Part shown: positions 7,835 through 13,629 of the stretch, in pieces
Layout: each line of letters starts with the position of its first letter
Position numbering within the stretch: the first letter of the stretch is position 1
NCBI GenBank assembly: GCA_003170575.1
Contig: PMZB01000105.1
Location: 1 to 13,629 of the forward strand
Direction of reading: 5' to 3'
Length of the DNA: 13,629 nucleotides
From: Chlamydiia bacterium
GTDB lineage: Bacteria > Chlamydiota > Chlamydiia > Chlamydiales > FEN-1388
Position numbers and translations under genes: made by a program
Notes under the pieces: model-generated
What the model saw: only the letters and a program-made list of their open reading frames with translations
Database searches by the model: none
Told to the model about the DNA's origin: nothing

Positions 7835-8766
7835 AACTCTGTTACATCTTCCCAGGGCAAGGAGCCCAATATGTAGGAATGGGCAAGTCTTTTTACGATG
7901 CCTACCCAATCGCACGCGAAACCTTTCAGGAAGCAGATGACAGCCTGCACCAAAATCTTTCCAAAATCATTTTTTCCGGCCCTGAAGACGCCCTGACAGC
8001 TACACGTACAGCACAACCTGCAATCTTTGTTGTAAGCATCGCAATCTTGCGTACCTTGATGAAACACTTCTGTCTTCCACTACCTACCTGCGCAGCAGGC
8101 TTAAGTCTTGGCGAATATACTGCTTTGACAGCAGCTGGTGTCATCCCCTACGAGGAAGCGCTCTCCCTCGTTGCTCTTCGAGGAGCAGCTATGCATGAAG
8201 CCTGCGAAAAGATTAGGGGAGGCATGGTTGTTATTTTGGGGCTTCCGGATGATGAGGTGCGAGCTCTTGTTGAAGAAGCACAGCTCCCCCACGATCTATG
8301 GTGTGCCAATTTTAACTGTCCAGGCCAGGTTGTAGTGTCAGGAACATTTAAGGGGTTAGACAAAGCTAAAGAGCTCGCTCTTAAAAGGGGGGCAAAAAGG
8401 GTTTTGCCGCTTCAAGTGCATGGGGCATTCCACAGCGGCCTTATGCAGGAGGCAAAAGAAAAGCTAGAGCTTGCTTTATCTACAACAACCCTTAAAGCAT
8501 CAGATATTCCTTGCGCAATGAATGTGACGGGCGCTTTTTGCAATGAACCTAATAAAATTCGTTCTCTTCTTGCGGACCAAGTCTGCTCCAGTGTACTTTG
8601 GCACAAGTGTATTGAAACATGTGAAAACACGCACATCTCTCATTTCATAGAAATAGGATGTGGCAAAACTCTTGCTGGATTAAATAAGAGAATAGGCGTT
8701 TCAGTACCAACTGTGAGTGTTGAAACAACGGATGATATTCCTATCCTAGAAACACTGCTCGCATAA
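7831..8766 (+). CDS. fabD: Malonyl-CoA:ACP transacylase (FabD)
   Basis: FabD moves malonyl from CoA to acyl carrier protein, providing the extender unit for fatty acid synthesis. The 311 residues fit the family. Visible signatures are FPGQGAQYVGMG near the N-terminus, the nucleophile Ser92 in GLSLGEYTAL, Arg117 in ALRGAAMH (binds the malonyl carboxylate) and His201 in VHGAFHSGLM; numbering coincides with E. coli FabD. The residue before the catalytic Ser is Leu instead of the usual His (GHSLG); from memory the Leu form also occurs in plant plastid enzymes. The ATG overlaps the fabH stop (ATGA), and fabG follows after 19 bases, so this is the middle gene of a fabH-fabD-fabG operon. Confidence 0.96.
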   Translation: MKLCYIFPGQGAQYVGMGKSFYDAYPIARETFQEADDSLHQNLSKIIFSGPEDALTATRTAQPAIFVVSIAILRTLMKHFCLPLPTCAAGLSLGEYTALTAAGVIPYEEALSLVALRGAAMHEACEKIRGGMVVILGLPDDEVRALVEEAQLPHDLWCANFNCPGQVVVSGTFKGLDKAKELALKRGAKRVLPLQVHGAFHSGLMQEAKEKLELALSTTTLKASDIPCAMNVTGAFCNEPNKIRSLLADQVCSSVLWHKCIETCENTHISHFIEIGCGKTLAGLNKRIGVSVPTVSVETTDDIPILETLLA

Positions 8767-8785
8767 ACATCAGGAGAGCTTTCTC

Positions 8786-9547
8786 ATGGATCAAAAGCTT
8801 CTTTTAGGAAAAACAGCCATAGTCACAGGTGCCACCTCAGGCATTGGGAAGGCAATATTTTTCGCATTCTTGCGCTCCGGTGCAAAAGTGATTGGCCTTG
8901 GCACAAATCCTGAAAAAATTGCCAAGATTCAAGAAGAAATAAGGGCAGAAGGGCGCGAACAAAACTCCTTCATTGAACCATGCGATGTCTCTTCAAAAGA
9001 AGCTGTGGATTCCTTTTTTGCAAAACTTCCTTCAGAATTTTTGCATCTTGACATCTTGGTAAATAATGCCGGCATAACCAAGGATGGCCTTCTCCTTAGA
9101 ATGTCACTCGATGACTGGGAAAAAGTATTAGATACAAATCTACGCTCGTGCTTCCTCATGAGCCAACATGCAGCGAAACTCATGATCAAGGCACGATCTG
9201 GACGGATCATCAATATAAGCTCTGTTGTGGGCCTTATAGGAAACCCAGGCCAAACAAATTATGCTGCTTCAAAAGCTGGCATCATCGGGTTCTCACGCTC
9301 CCTAGCAAAGGAACTTGCCTCAAGAAACATACTTGTCAACTGTATTGCCCCAGGCTTTATTGAGACTGGAATGACAGCAGCTCTAGGCGATGAAAAAAAT
9401 AAAGAAGCCGCTCACCACATCCCCTTAGGCCGCATGGGAAGCCCTGAAGATGTAGCCAAAAGCGCTCTCTTTTTAGCCTCAGACCTCAGCACCTATATCA
9501 CCGGCCAGGTACTGGTTGTGGATGGCGGGCTTTCGATAGGATTTTAA
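8786..9547 (+). CDS. fabG: 3-oxoacyl-ACP reductase (FabG)
   Basis: FabG is an NADPH-dependent short-chain dehydrogenase that reduces 3-oxoacyl-ACP to 3-hydroxyacyl-ACP in each elongation round. Motifs are the cofactor-binding TGATSGIG (about 14-21), NNAG (93-96) and the catalytic tetrad Asn118 (DTNLR), Ser146 (INISSVVG), Tyr159 and Lys163 (YAASK). The C-terminal ITGQVLVVDGG signature typical of FabG is also present. Its 253 residues are slightly longer than E. coli FabG (244). The ATG has an AGGAG site upstream with suitable spacing. It is the last gene of the fabHDG run. In Chlamydia acpP follows directly; here about 3.6 kb of other genes intervenes. No terminator hairpin was seen after its stop. 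Confidence 0.96.
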   Translation: MDQKLLLGKTAIVTGATSGIGKAIFFAFLRSGAKVIGLGTNPEKIAKIQEEIRAEGREQNSFIEPCDVSSKEAVDSFFAKLPSEFLHLDILVNNAGITKDGLLLRMSLDDWEKVLDTNLRSCFLMSQHAAKLMIKARSGRIINISSVVGLIGNPGQTNYAASKAGIIGFSRSLAKELASRNILVNCIAPGFIETGMTAALGDEKNKEAAHHIPLGRMGSPEDVAKSALFLASDLSTYITGQVLVVDGGLSIGF

Positions 9548-9614
9548 TTTATTTTATAATAATTAGTTGAAAATGATAAAATTTATGAAAATTGTTAACA
9601 AGTAGGAGAAACTT
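9548..9614 (+). promoter_or_regulatory. AT-rich leader with -10-like boxes before the 511-residue gene
   Basis: This gap is strongly AT-rich and holds a perfect TATAAT (9555-9560), TAAAAT (9577-9582) and a TTGAAA (9567-9572). No pair has ideal promoter spacing, so the start point cannot be fixed. The downstream gene has a clear ribosome site, AGGAG at 9604-9608, six bases before its ATG. Confidence 0.3.
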
Positions 9615-11150
9615 ATGGAAGCAATTCGCAACTTTCTTGGAATACCTTCTTACTGCATCGATATCAGTAAAGATGAGGCTGCCTATAGAAAAGCAGTATG
9701 GTATGAACAACTTTGTCATTTTCTCCCAACTTTTTTTAGGCCAAAATCAGTGTACCTTTTGGACAGCAGGGATCTTGATAGACTTAGCCGCACATGCAAC
9801 TCTTTGCAACAGTGTATTCTTAGCCTCCCTCCTAAGAACGATCAAGCTAAATTGAAAATGAAATTGGCATCAATCAGGTTGGAATTGCAGTTAGCGGCTG
9901 AAGACCCCTTGGGGATTGCATGCCTAAACAAAAAGGTTAAAACAGTAGCCAATAGTATTTTGCCCGGCAGCTTCTCTGAATACCCTCTTAAAAACTTTTC
10001 CCTTGCAGACCTGAAAAAGCAAGCCTTCGTGGATTGCATTATCTTTGAGCTTGAACAGGCTTTCGTCAATAATAACAAAGAGAACCAGATTGAGTGTATC
10101 TTTCGACTTGAAGAAGTATGCGATTTGGTAAATTTCAAAAGGGACAGGTGTGAAGTCCACGAATTGGTGGACCCAAATTCAAAAAAGTTGTTGTCAACCT
10201 TCAAGCACAATATTCAAGAAGCTGATTTTGTGAAATTTCCTGTATTAGACTATTTGCTCACACTATCATGGCTTTCGCCCAAAGTAGCTATTGAACACTG
10301 CAAAGAAGTCCAAAAAAATCTTCCTGAAAAACTTGTAAGCCTATCCCTTTCAGAGAAGCTTAAAGCTCTCGAAACGCTCACGATTAAAACCTATATGGAA
10401 GAAGAAATCCCAGAGGAGGCAACATCAATTCTTAAAAGTTTGTTGGAACAAGAAACAGATAAATTTTTGAACCAAATGGCCTCCGACTATAGCTGGCTGC
10501 CTGGTGAAGAAAATAACAGTATGATGTATAACCTCCAAAACTTCCTATCCTTACAAAAACTTATTGGAAAAGAACTCCTCCTTAAGCTTGCATCCCTCTC
10601 CCCTTCCCTGGTTTCAGCATTTCAAAGCTATCTTATTCAACAACTAAAATATGACATACCAAATTCACCTGATTATGTACGTGATAATGAAGAGGATTCA
10701 CATATAACAAAGTTCCTTGAACATGTGAAAACCATTATTCAAGCATCTGTCATTCTTAAAGAAAAGAAACTATTGCCCGCTGAGATGCAGCAGATTGATC
10801 CCGAATTAGTTAAATATGGAAAAGAAAATTTCTGCAAGATCATCCAACGTTGCACAAGTTACTTCTATATTCCACTTCCCGCACTTTTAGTTATTGCAGA
10901 AATGTATAGAACCATGAAGGAATTATACGGGTTTACAATTCCAGCAACATCAATAGAAAATTTTGAGCGCCTGGAAAACCAAGTCAAGGAGAAAAAAATT
11001 GGTACTTCTATTAAGCCCTTCATAGAAAGATTTCGAGAACAAATGACCCCTCAAGCACTCCTGAGTGCATTACCTCTTGTTGAAGAACAAAAAAATGCGT
11101 TGATCCAAGCAATAAAGTACAGTTATAATTTATTTGACAGTGTAATGTAA
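9615..11150 (+). CDS. Unrecognised 511-residue mostly helical protein
   Basis: I do not recognise this family. The ATG is supported by AGGAG six bases upstream. The sequence is hydrophilic and rich in Leu, Glu and Lys, with long stretches that look alpha-helical throughout. There is no signal peptide, membrane segment or catalytic motif I can name. The C-terminal part, about residues 372-506, recurs in a shortened copy directly downstream. The shared core includes AEMYRTMKELY, a TIP-S-NF segment and EQMTPQALL followed by LP--EEQKNALIQA, which suggests a discrete C-terminal helical domain. The gene interrupts the fabG-acpP neighbourhood, so it is probably a lineage-specific acquisition or expansion. 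A secreted or host-interaction role is possible in a chlamydia but nothing in the sequence proves it. Confidence 0.8.
   Translation: MEAIRNFLGIPSYCIDISKDEAAYRKAVWYEQLCHFLPTFFRPKSVYLLDSRDLDRLSRTCNSLQQCILSLPPKNDQAKLKMKLASIRLELQLAAEDPLGIACLNKKVKTVANSILPGSFSEYPLKNFSLADLKKQAFVDCIIFELEQAFVNNNKENQIECIFRLEEVCDLVNFKRDRCEVHELVDPNSKKLLSTFKHNIQEADFVKFPVLDYLLTLSWLSPKVAIEHCKEVQKNLPEKLVSLSLSEKLKALETLTIKTYMEEEIPEEATSILKSLLEQETDKFLNQMASDYSWLPGEENNSMMYNLQNFLSLQKLIGKELLLKLASLSPSLVSAFQSYLIQQLKYDIPNSPDYVRDNEEDSHITKFLEHVKTIIQASVILKEKKLLPAEMQQIDPELVKYGKENFCKIIQRCTSYFYIPLPALLVIAEMYRTMKELYGFTIPATSIENFERLENQVKEKKIGTSIKPFIERFREQMTPQALLSALPLVEEQKNALIQAIKYSYNLFDSVM
11082..11110 (+). repeat. 29-base direct repeat, copy 1
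   Basis: These 29 bases, starting GAAGAACAAAAAAATGCG, are identical to 11529-11557. They encode EEQKNALIQA near the C-terminus of the 511-residue protein. Identity over 29 bases within otherwise diverged paralogous DNA points to a fairly recent duplication or to gene conversion. Confidence 0.9.
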
Positions 11151-11185
11151 AATCAAAGAAAACTTTCCAACCAACGAGGAAACTT

Positions 11186-11254
11186 ATGGAAACAGTCTAT
11201 AATTCTCCTAGAAAGAGCTCCTCAACTCTTAGAGAGTCAGCAACTGAAGGCTGA
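11186..11254 (+). other. 22-codon ORF at the head of the truncated paralog
   Basis: An ATG with the same leader style as the 511-residue gene (AGGAAACTTATGGAA against AGGAGAAACTTATGGAA) opens a frame that stops at TGA (11252-11254). The homology to the upstream protein lies in another frame, beginning at 11187-11190 (KQSIILLERAPQLL). Skipping one base after the ATG would join the start to that frame. This looks like the remnant start of a frameshifted copy, or a coupled leader ORF ending just before the TTG at 11256. Confidence 0.5.
11246..11250 (+). promoter_or_regulatory. Ribosome site supporting a TTG start at 11256
   Basis: GAAGG lies five bases before the TTG at 11256, a suitable spacing. 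It makes internal initiation on the shortened paralog plausible although the ATG further upstream is out of frame. Confidence 0.4.
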
Positions 11255-11255
11255 T

Positions 11256-11582
11256 TTGGCAAAAAGTGTAGAGAACCTGTTCCAAACTATCACTAAAGAT
11301 AGCTTCACTTACTACAGCCCTCCTACCTCACTTTTACTTTTTGCTGAAGTTTATAGAACTTTGAAGGAGGTATTCAAACTGACAATTCCGGATCAATCAA
11401 TAGATAATTTTGATCAGTTGAAAGACCGTATGAAAATTTTAGACCATAACCTCACTATTGAGCCACTTGTGAAAAGATCTCCGGAGCAAATGACTCCACA
11501 AGCGCTCCTGAGAGAGTTACCGATCGCGGAAGAACAAAAAAATGCGTTGATCCAAGCTCTAACTTTAAGAAGCACAAGCTAA
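11256..11582 (+). CDS. Shortened tandem paralog of the 511-residue protein's C-terminus
   Basis: This 108-residue frame is clearly homologous to the end of the neighbouring 511-residue protein: FAEVYRTLKEVFKLTIP against IAEMYRTMKELYGFTIP, and EQMTPQALLRELPIAEEQ against EQMTPQALLSALPLVEEQ. Homology continues upstream in this frame without a stop to about 11187, but the only nearby ATG (11186) is one base out of frame. Either this is a pseudogene made by tandem duplication, internal deletion and a one-base frameshift, or a short protein starts at the TTG at 11256 (GAAGG five bases before). The last 18 bases overlap, convergently, the 3' end of the 531-residue gene. If made, the protein would be the C-terminal helical domain alone. 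Function unknown. Confidence 0.5.
   Translation: MAKSVENLFQTITKDSFTYYSPPTSLLLFAEVYRTLKEVFKLTIPDQSIDNFDQLKDRMKILDHNLTIEPLVKRSPEQMTPQALLRELPIAEEQKNALIQALTLRSTS
11529..11557 (+). repeat. 29-base direct repeat, copy 2
   Basis: Identical to 11082-11110, about 450 bases away, in the matching position of the shortened paralog. See copy 1. Confidence 0.9.
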
Positions 11583-13160
11583 TACTTGAAATATTGCTTC
11601 TCCTGACTTTTGGGCCGCTTGATCTACCTTGTCCATCAACTCTTTGGACATTTTCAATTGATACAGTTGGGCTAATGCGGTGTTGCGTGTATTGACAAGG
11701 TCATCGGATAAAGGAACATGGTAGGCTTGCATTACCCTGTCGAATGTTTTAGTTGAGAAACACCCTGTCATCGAATACATACGAGTAATAGGATCGTAGA
11801 CCCCCAAAAGGTCCGTAAATTGTTTCTTTGCATCCGTTACCCGAGAGCATTTAAATCCTTTCAATCCCAAACCTGTATAGAGATTGCCAGCCCACTCTAC
11901 AGGAAACGCATGAGTTTGCGGAACTTCTCTTAATGCCTTGAGAGAAGCTTTTTGTCTGAGGACAGTTGGGGTAAGCATTGTAATTTTCGCATTTTTCAAG
12001 GTCTTCATTCGGCCAGGAGTGCTCATTGTCACTCCCCCATCAGCAATAAAAACCGCTGAATCATCGAGGAGTCCAAACTTCACAGCATTCTGGATCAGCC
12101 GACGATTTTCAAGTGCACGCCCATCCCCGATAAATGACATACACAGAAGAGGGCAATCTTTTTTGCCAGGAGCACGGATGCGAAATAAAGAGCAAGGCTC
12201 AGGAAAATAGGCTGAAAAGGGGACAACAGCATTCATGGCAGCACGCACAGCCATGTCGAGCTTTACTCCTAGGCGGATCAAGGGGAGCTCATCATCTGCA
12301 AGACTGTACCCCAAAGATATGGCTGAGGGGGCAAATCGAGATTTGATGACAGCATCCATCCGACTAAATAAGCCAAGATCAGTACGCAGCCTTAAACAAT
12401 CTGCATCCATCACGCCAAAGTATAGTGGCGCTTCTTGAGCAGCATGCGTGAGGATATGATTCATAAGGGCAAATGATGCTTCACTGTCTTTAATTCGTTC
12501 ACGTATCAGCTGAAATGGGATTTGTGACTTAATTGCTGGATGCAATTTCCCCTCCGGCATCTCACAAGAGAGCTGAACCTTTCTTGCACATTCAGAGCTA
12601 AAGCGTTTTACAAGAGTAAAAGCTGTATCCAAAGGATAGATTTTGTGAGAAGAGCGACAGCTCCACCGCACCACCCAAAAGAAACCGAAAACTCGGTTGG
12701 CAAACGTGTTGACCTTCTGCAATGTTTGAACAAATGTTATGAACGATCTATTGAGCTCTTCATCTACTGACTTAATTTGATTGATACCAATCACCAGAGA
12801 AAATCGTCTCTTGAGCTCGCCGACTGATTCGTCGGCATTTTTACCAAAAGACTGTTCTTGGAATATTTTCAGCAGGGCGAGGAGCTGCTCATCATTCTTT
12901 ACACCAGGAAGATGAGCCAAGGGAATAGTTACATGATAAATTGGATCAGGGCATGGGTCTAAATCGGGGAATACATCACAGGGATCAATTGGTTTGTAGA
13001 CAGCCTCATCGACGCAAGCTTCTCCATCTATTACAGGTTGATAGGGAAAAGCATCTAACTGCCCCTGAAGAACCTTTGTCAACCATATATGATTTGCCGC
13101 CCAGAGCTCACAACACTCTTTAGGAGAAATAGAAGAACAATTAGGTAAAAGAGTTGCCAT
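11565..13160 (-). CDS. Unrecognised 531-residue protein, possible GT-A-type transferase fold
   Basis: I cannot name this family. The start is taken as ATG at 13160; a TTG at 13166 adds two residues, and an AGGA at 13171-13174 could serve either. After a Cys- and Pro-rich N-terminus (about 1-75, with DPCDVFPDLDPCPDP) comes a strand-like RFSLVIGINQ (about 119-128). Later there are PFQLIRERIKDS, then APLYFGVMDADCLRLR with a DxD triplet at about 252-254, YFPEPCSLFRI, and SFIGDGRALENRRLI. A beta-strand ending in DxD after an alternating alpha/beta region is how metal-binding glycosyl- or nucleotidyl-transferases of the GT-A type look; that reading is inference. No signal peptide or membrane segment is evident apart from a short aromatic FGFFWVVRW stretch. 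It lies opposite to its neighbours inside the fabG-acpP gap and overlaps the shortened paralog by 18 bases tail to tail. Confidence 0.75.
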   Translation of the reverse strand: MATLLPNCSSISPKECCELWAANHIWLTKVLQGQLDAFPYQPVIDGEACVDEAVYKPIDPCDVFPDLDPCPDPIYHVTIPLAHLPGVKNDEQLLALLKIFQEQSFGKNADESVGELKRRFSLVIGINQIKSVDEELNRSFITFVQTLQKVNTFANRVFGFFWVVRWSCRSSHKIYPLDTAFTLVKRFSSECARKVQLSCEMPEGKLHPAIKSQIPFQLIRERIKDSEASFALMNHILTHAAQEAPLYFGVMDADCLRLRTDLGLFSRMDAVIKSRFAPSAISLGYSLADDELPLIRLGVKLDMAVRAAMNAVVPFSAYFPEPCSLFRIRAPGKKDCPLLCMSFIGDGRALENRRLIQNAVKFGLLDDSAVFIADGGVTMSTPGRMKTLKNAKITMLTPTVLRQKASLKALREVPQTHAFPVEWAGNLYTGLGLKGFKCSRVTDAKKQFTDLLGVYDPITRMYSMTGCFSTKTFDRVMQAYHVPLSDDLVNTRNTALAQLYQLKMSKELMDKVDQAAQKSGEAIFQVLACAS

Positions 13161-13256
13161 AGTCAAAAAATCCTACTTTTTGGGGAATTATTTTCGATCA
13201 GTATACAGGCATCTTGATGTTTCTAAAAGAAAAAAAATGAACATGTGACAAGAAGA

Positions 13257-13286
13257 TTGATCAAATAGCAGTCTTTTTGATATCAT
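13257..13286 (+). promoter_or_regulatory. Candidate acpP promoter
   Basis: TTGATC at 13257-13262 and TATCAT at 13281-13286, 18 bases apart, match the sigma70-type boxes at 4/6 and 5/6 positions. A start point near 13293 would give a leader of about 28 bases. A nearly symmetrical inverted repeat surrounds the -10 box (see next entry). Confidence 0.45.
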
Positions 13287-13300
13287 AACCGCAAAAAGAC
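13271..13300. repeat. Inverted repeat flanking the acpP -10 box
   Basis: GTCTTTTTG (13271-13279) and CAAAAAGAC (13292-13300) are perfect 9-base inverted arms around a 12-base centre containing the candidate -10 box. This placement suits an operator bound by a dimeric regulator. It could instead form an RNA hairpin if transcription starts upstream. It lacks a T-run after the stem, so an intrinsic terminator is unlikely. Confidence 0.5.
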
Positions 13301-13309
13301 CCATAACCC

Positions 13310-13313
13310 AAGG
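13310..13313 (+). promoter_or_regulatory. acpP ribosome site
   Basis: AAGG lies seven bases before the second of two adjacent ATG codons (13318 and 13321) and four before the first. The normal spacing favours initiation at 13321. Confidence 0.5.
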
Positions 13314-13320
13314 TGAAATG

Positions 13321-13560
13321 ATGGCAGAAGATTTAAAGAAGCAGATTGTTGAGACAATTGCTGAGCAATTGGGAATTGATGTCAGCGAAGTGGCCGAGAG
13401 TAAGTCATTTATCGAAGACCTAAATGCTGATTCGCTTGACTTAACAGAACTAATCATGACTTTGGAAGAAAAGTTTGATATTGAAATACCCGACGACGTA
13501 GCAGAGAAGCTCAAAACTGTTGGCGACGTAATTACCTTTGTGGGACAAAAGAAAGCCTAA
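13321..13560 (+). CDS. acpP: Acyl carrier protein
   Basis: AcpP carries growing acyl chains as thioesters on a 4'-phosphopantetheine arm during fatty acid, lipid A and phospholipid synthesis. It is the substrate partner of FabD, FabH and FabG encoded upstream. The 79-residue acidic four-helix protein has the attachment site Ser38 in the classic [11 protein letters not shown] motif, preceded by FIEDLN. The second ATG (13321) was chosen on ribosome-site spacing; starting at 13318 would add one Met. In Chlamydia acpP follows fabG directly; here it is separated by about 3.8 kb and appears to have its own promoter. A strong terminator begins at its stop codon. Confidence 0.96.
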   Translation: MAEDLKKQIVETIAEQLGIDVSEVAESKSFIEDLNADSLDLTELIMTLEEKFDIEIPDDVAEKLKTVGDVITFVGQKKA

Positions 13561-13596
13561 AAAAAGCCCGAAGAATTATTTTCTTCGGGCTTTTTT
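13561..13596 (+). terminator. Intrinsic terminator of acpP
   Basis: A 15-bp perfect stem (13561-13575 against 13581-13595, core GCCCGAAGAA / TTCTTCGGGC) with a 5-base loop ends in a run of six T. A-run and T-run on the two sides make it potentially bidirectional. It begins right after the acpP stop. Confidence 0.93.
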
Positions 13597-13607
13597 ATGC
13601 TCATATT

Positions 13608-13623
13608 TAAAGAAATTTCTTTA
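13608..13623. repeat. 16-base perfect palindrome after the acpP terminator
   Basis: TAAAGAAATTTCTTTA is a perfect 16-base palindrome just past the terminator, at the window's end. It could be an operator for a gene beyond the edge or a chance product of AT-rich DNA. Confidence 0.3.
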
Positions 13624-13629
13624 CAATAT

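Noticed and set aside
7274..8067. Minus-strand frames up to 154 codons opposite fabH and fabD
   Set aside because: Antisense shadows of strongly conserved enzymes.
9592..10210. 87-codon plus frame and 122-codon minus frame overlapping the 511-residue gene
   Set aside because: The 511-codon frame is far longer, has a good ribosome site and is supported by its paralog downstream.
13188..13514. 108-codon minus-strand frame opposite acpP
   Set aside because: Low-complexity Ser-rich translation that mirrors acpP codons; acpP is certain.
1..13629. Search for tRNA or rRNA genes, CRISPR arrays, transposases or IS ends
   Set aside because: Nothing recognisable was seen on either strand; the inserted genes show no obvious mobile-element boundaries.

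Overview
The window comes from a member of the phylum Chlamydiae, most likely an environmental (Parachlamydia/Waddlia/Simkania-type) lineage. The main evidence is gene order. bamA/omp85 and recR lie on the minus strand, divergent from fabH-fabD-fabG on the plus strand, with acpP further downstream. As I recall it, this is the order of the Chlamydia trachomatis block CT241-CT236, where these genes are close neighbours. Here the block is interrupted in two places by genes I do not know from Chlamydia. An acetyl-CoA synthetase, a leucine-rich-repeat protein and several unrecognised proteins also fit an amoeba- or animal-associated environmental chlamydia. Species-level assignment is not possible from sequence reading alone.

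Left part (1-3192): a minus-strand bamA with an intact start but cut by the left edge, then a short divergent gap, then a plus-strand gene for a membrane-anchored leucine-rich-repeat protein. That gene converges on the end of the recR transcript at a hairpin. Middle (3193-6770): a tight minus-strand run recR - 339-residue unknown protein with an internal duplication - acetyl-CoA synthetase. The last two overlap by ATGA, so they are probably one operon. A 68-base divergent promoter region separates recR from fabH.

Right part (6839-13560): fabH and fabD overlap by ATGA and fabG follows after 19 bases. Together they supply malonyl-ACP, the initiating condensation and the first reduction of type II fatty acid synthesis. 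Between fabG and acpP sits an insertion of about 3.6 kb. It holds a 511-residue unknown protein, a shortened and apparently frameshifted tandem copy of its C-terminus, and a minus-strand 531-residue unknown protein with a possible glycosyltransferase-like DxD segment. acpP, the acyl carrier on which the Fab enzymes work, follows with its own promoter candidate and a strong intrinsic terminator.

No rRNA, tRNA, CRISPR array, transposase or insertion sequence was recognised. There is no gene-free stretch above 300 bases; the longest gaps are about 160 bases (2227-2387 and 13161-13320). All functional calls rest on motif reading without database searches.
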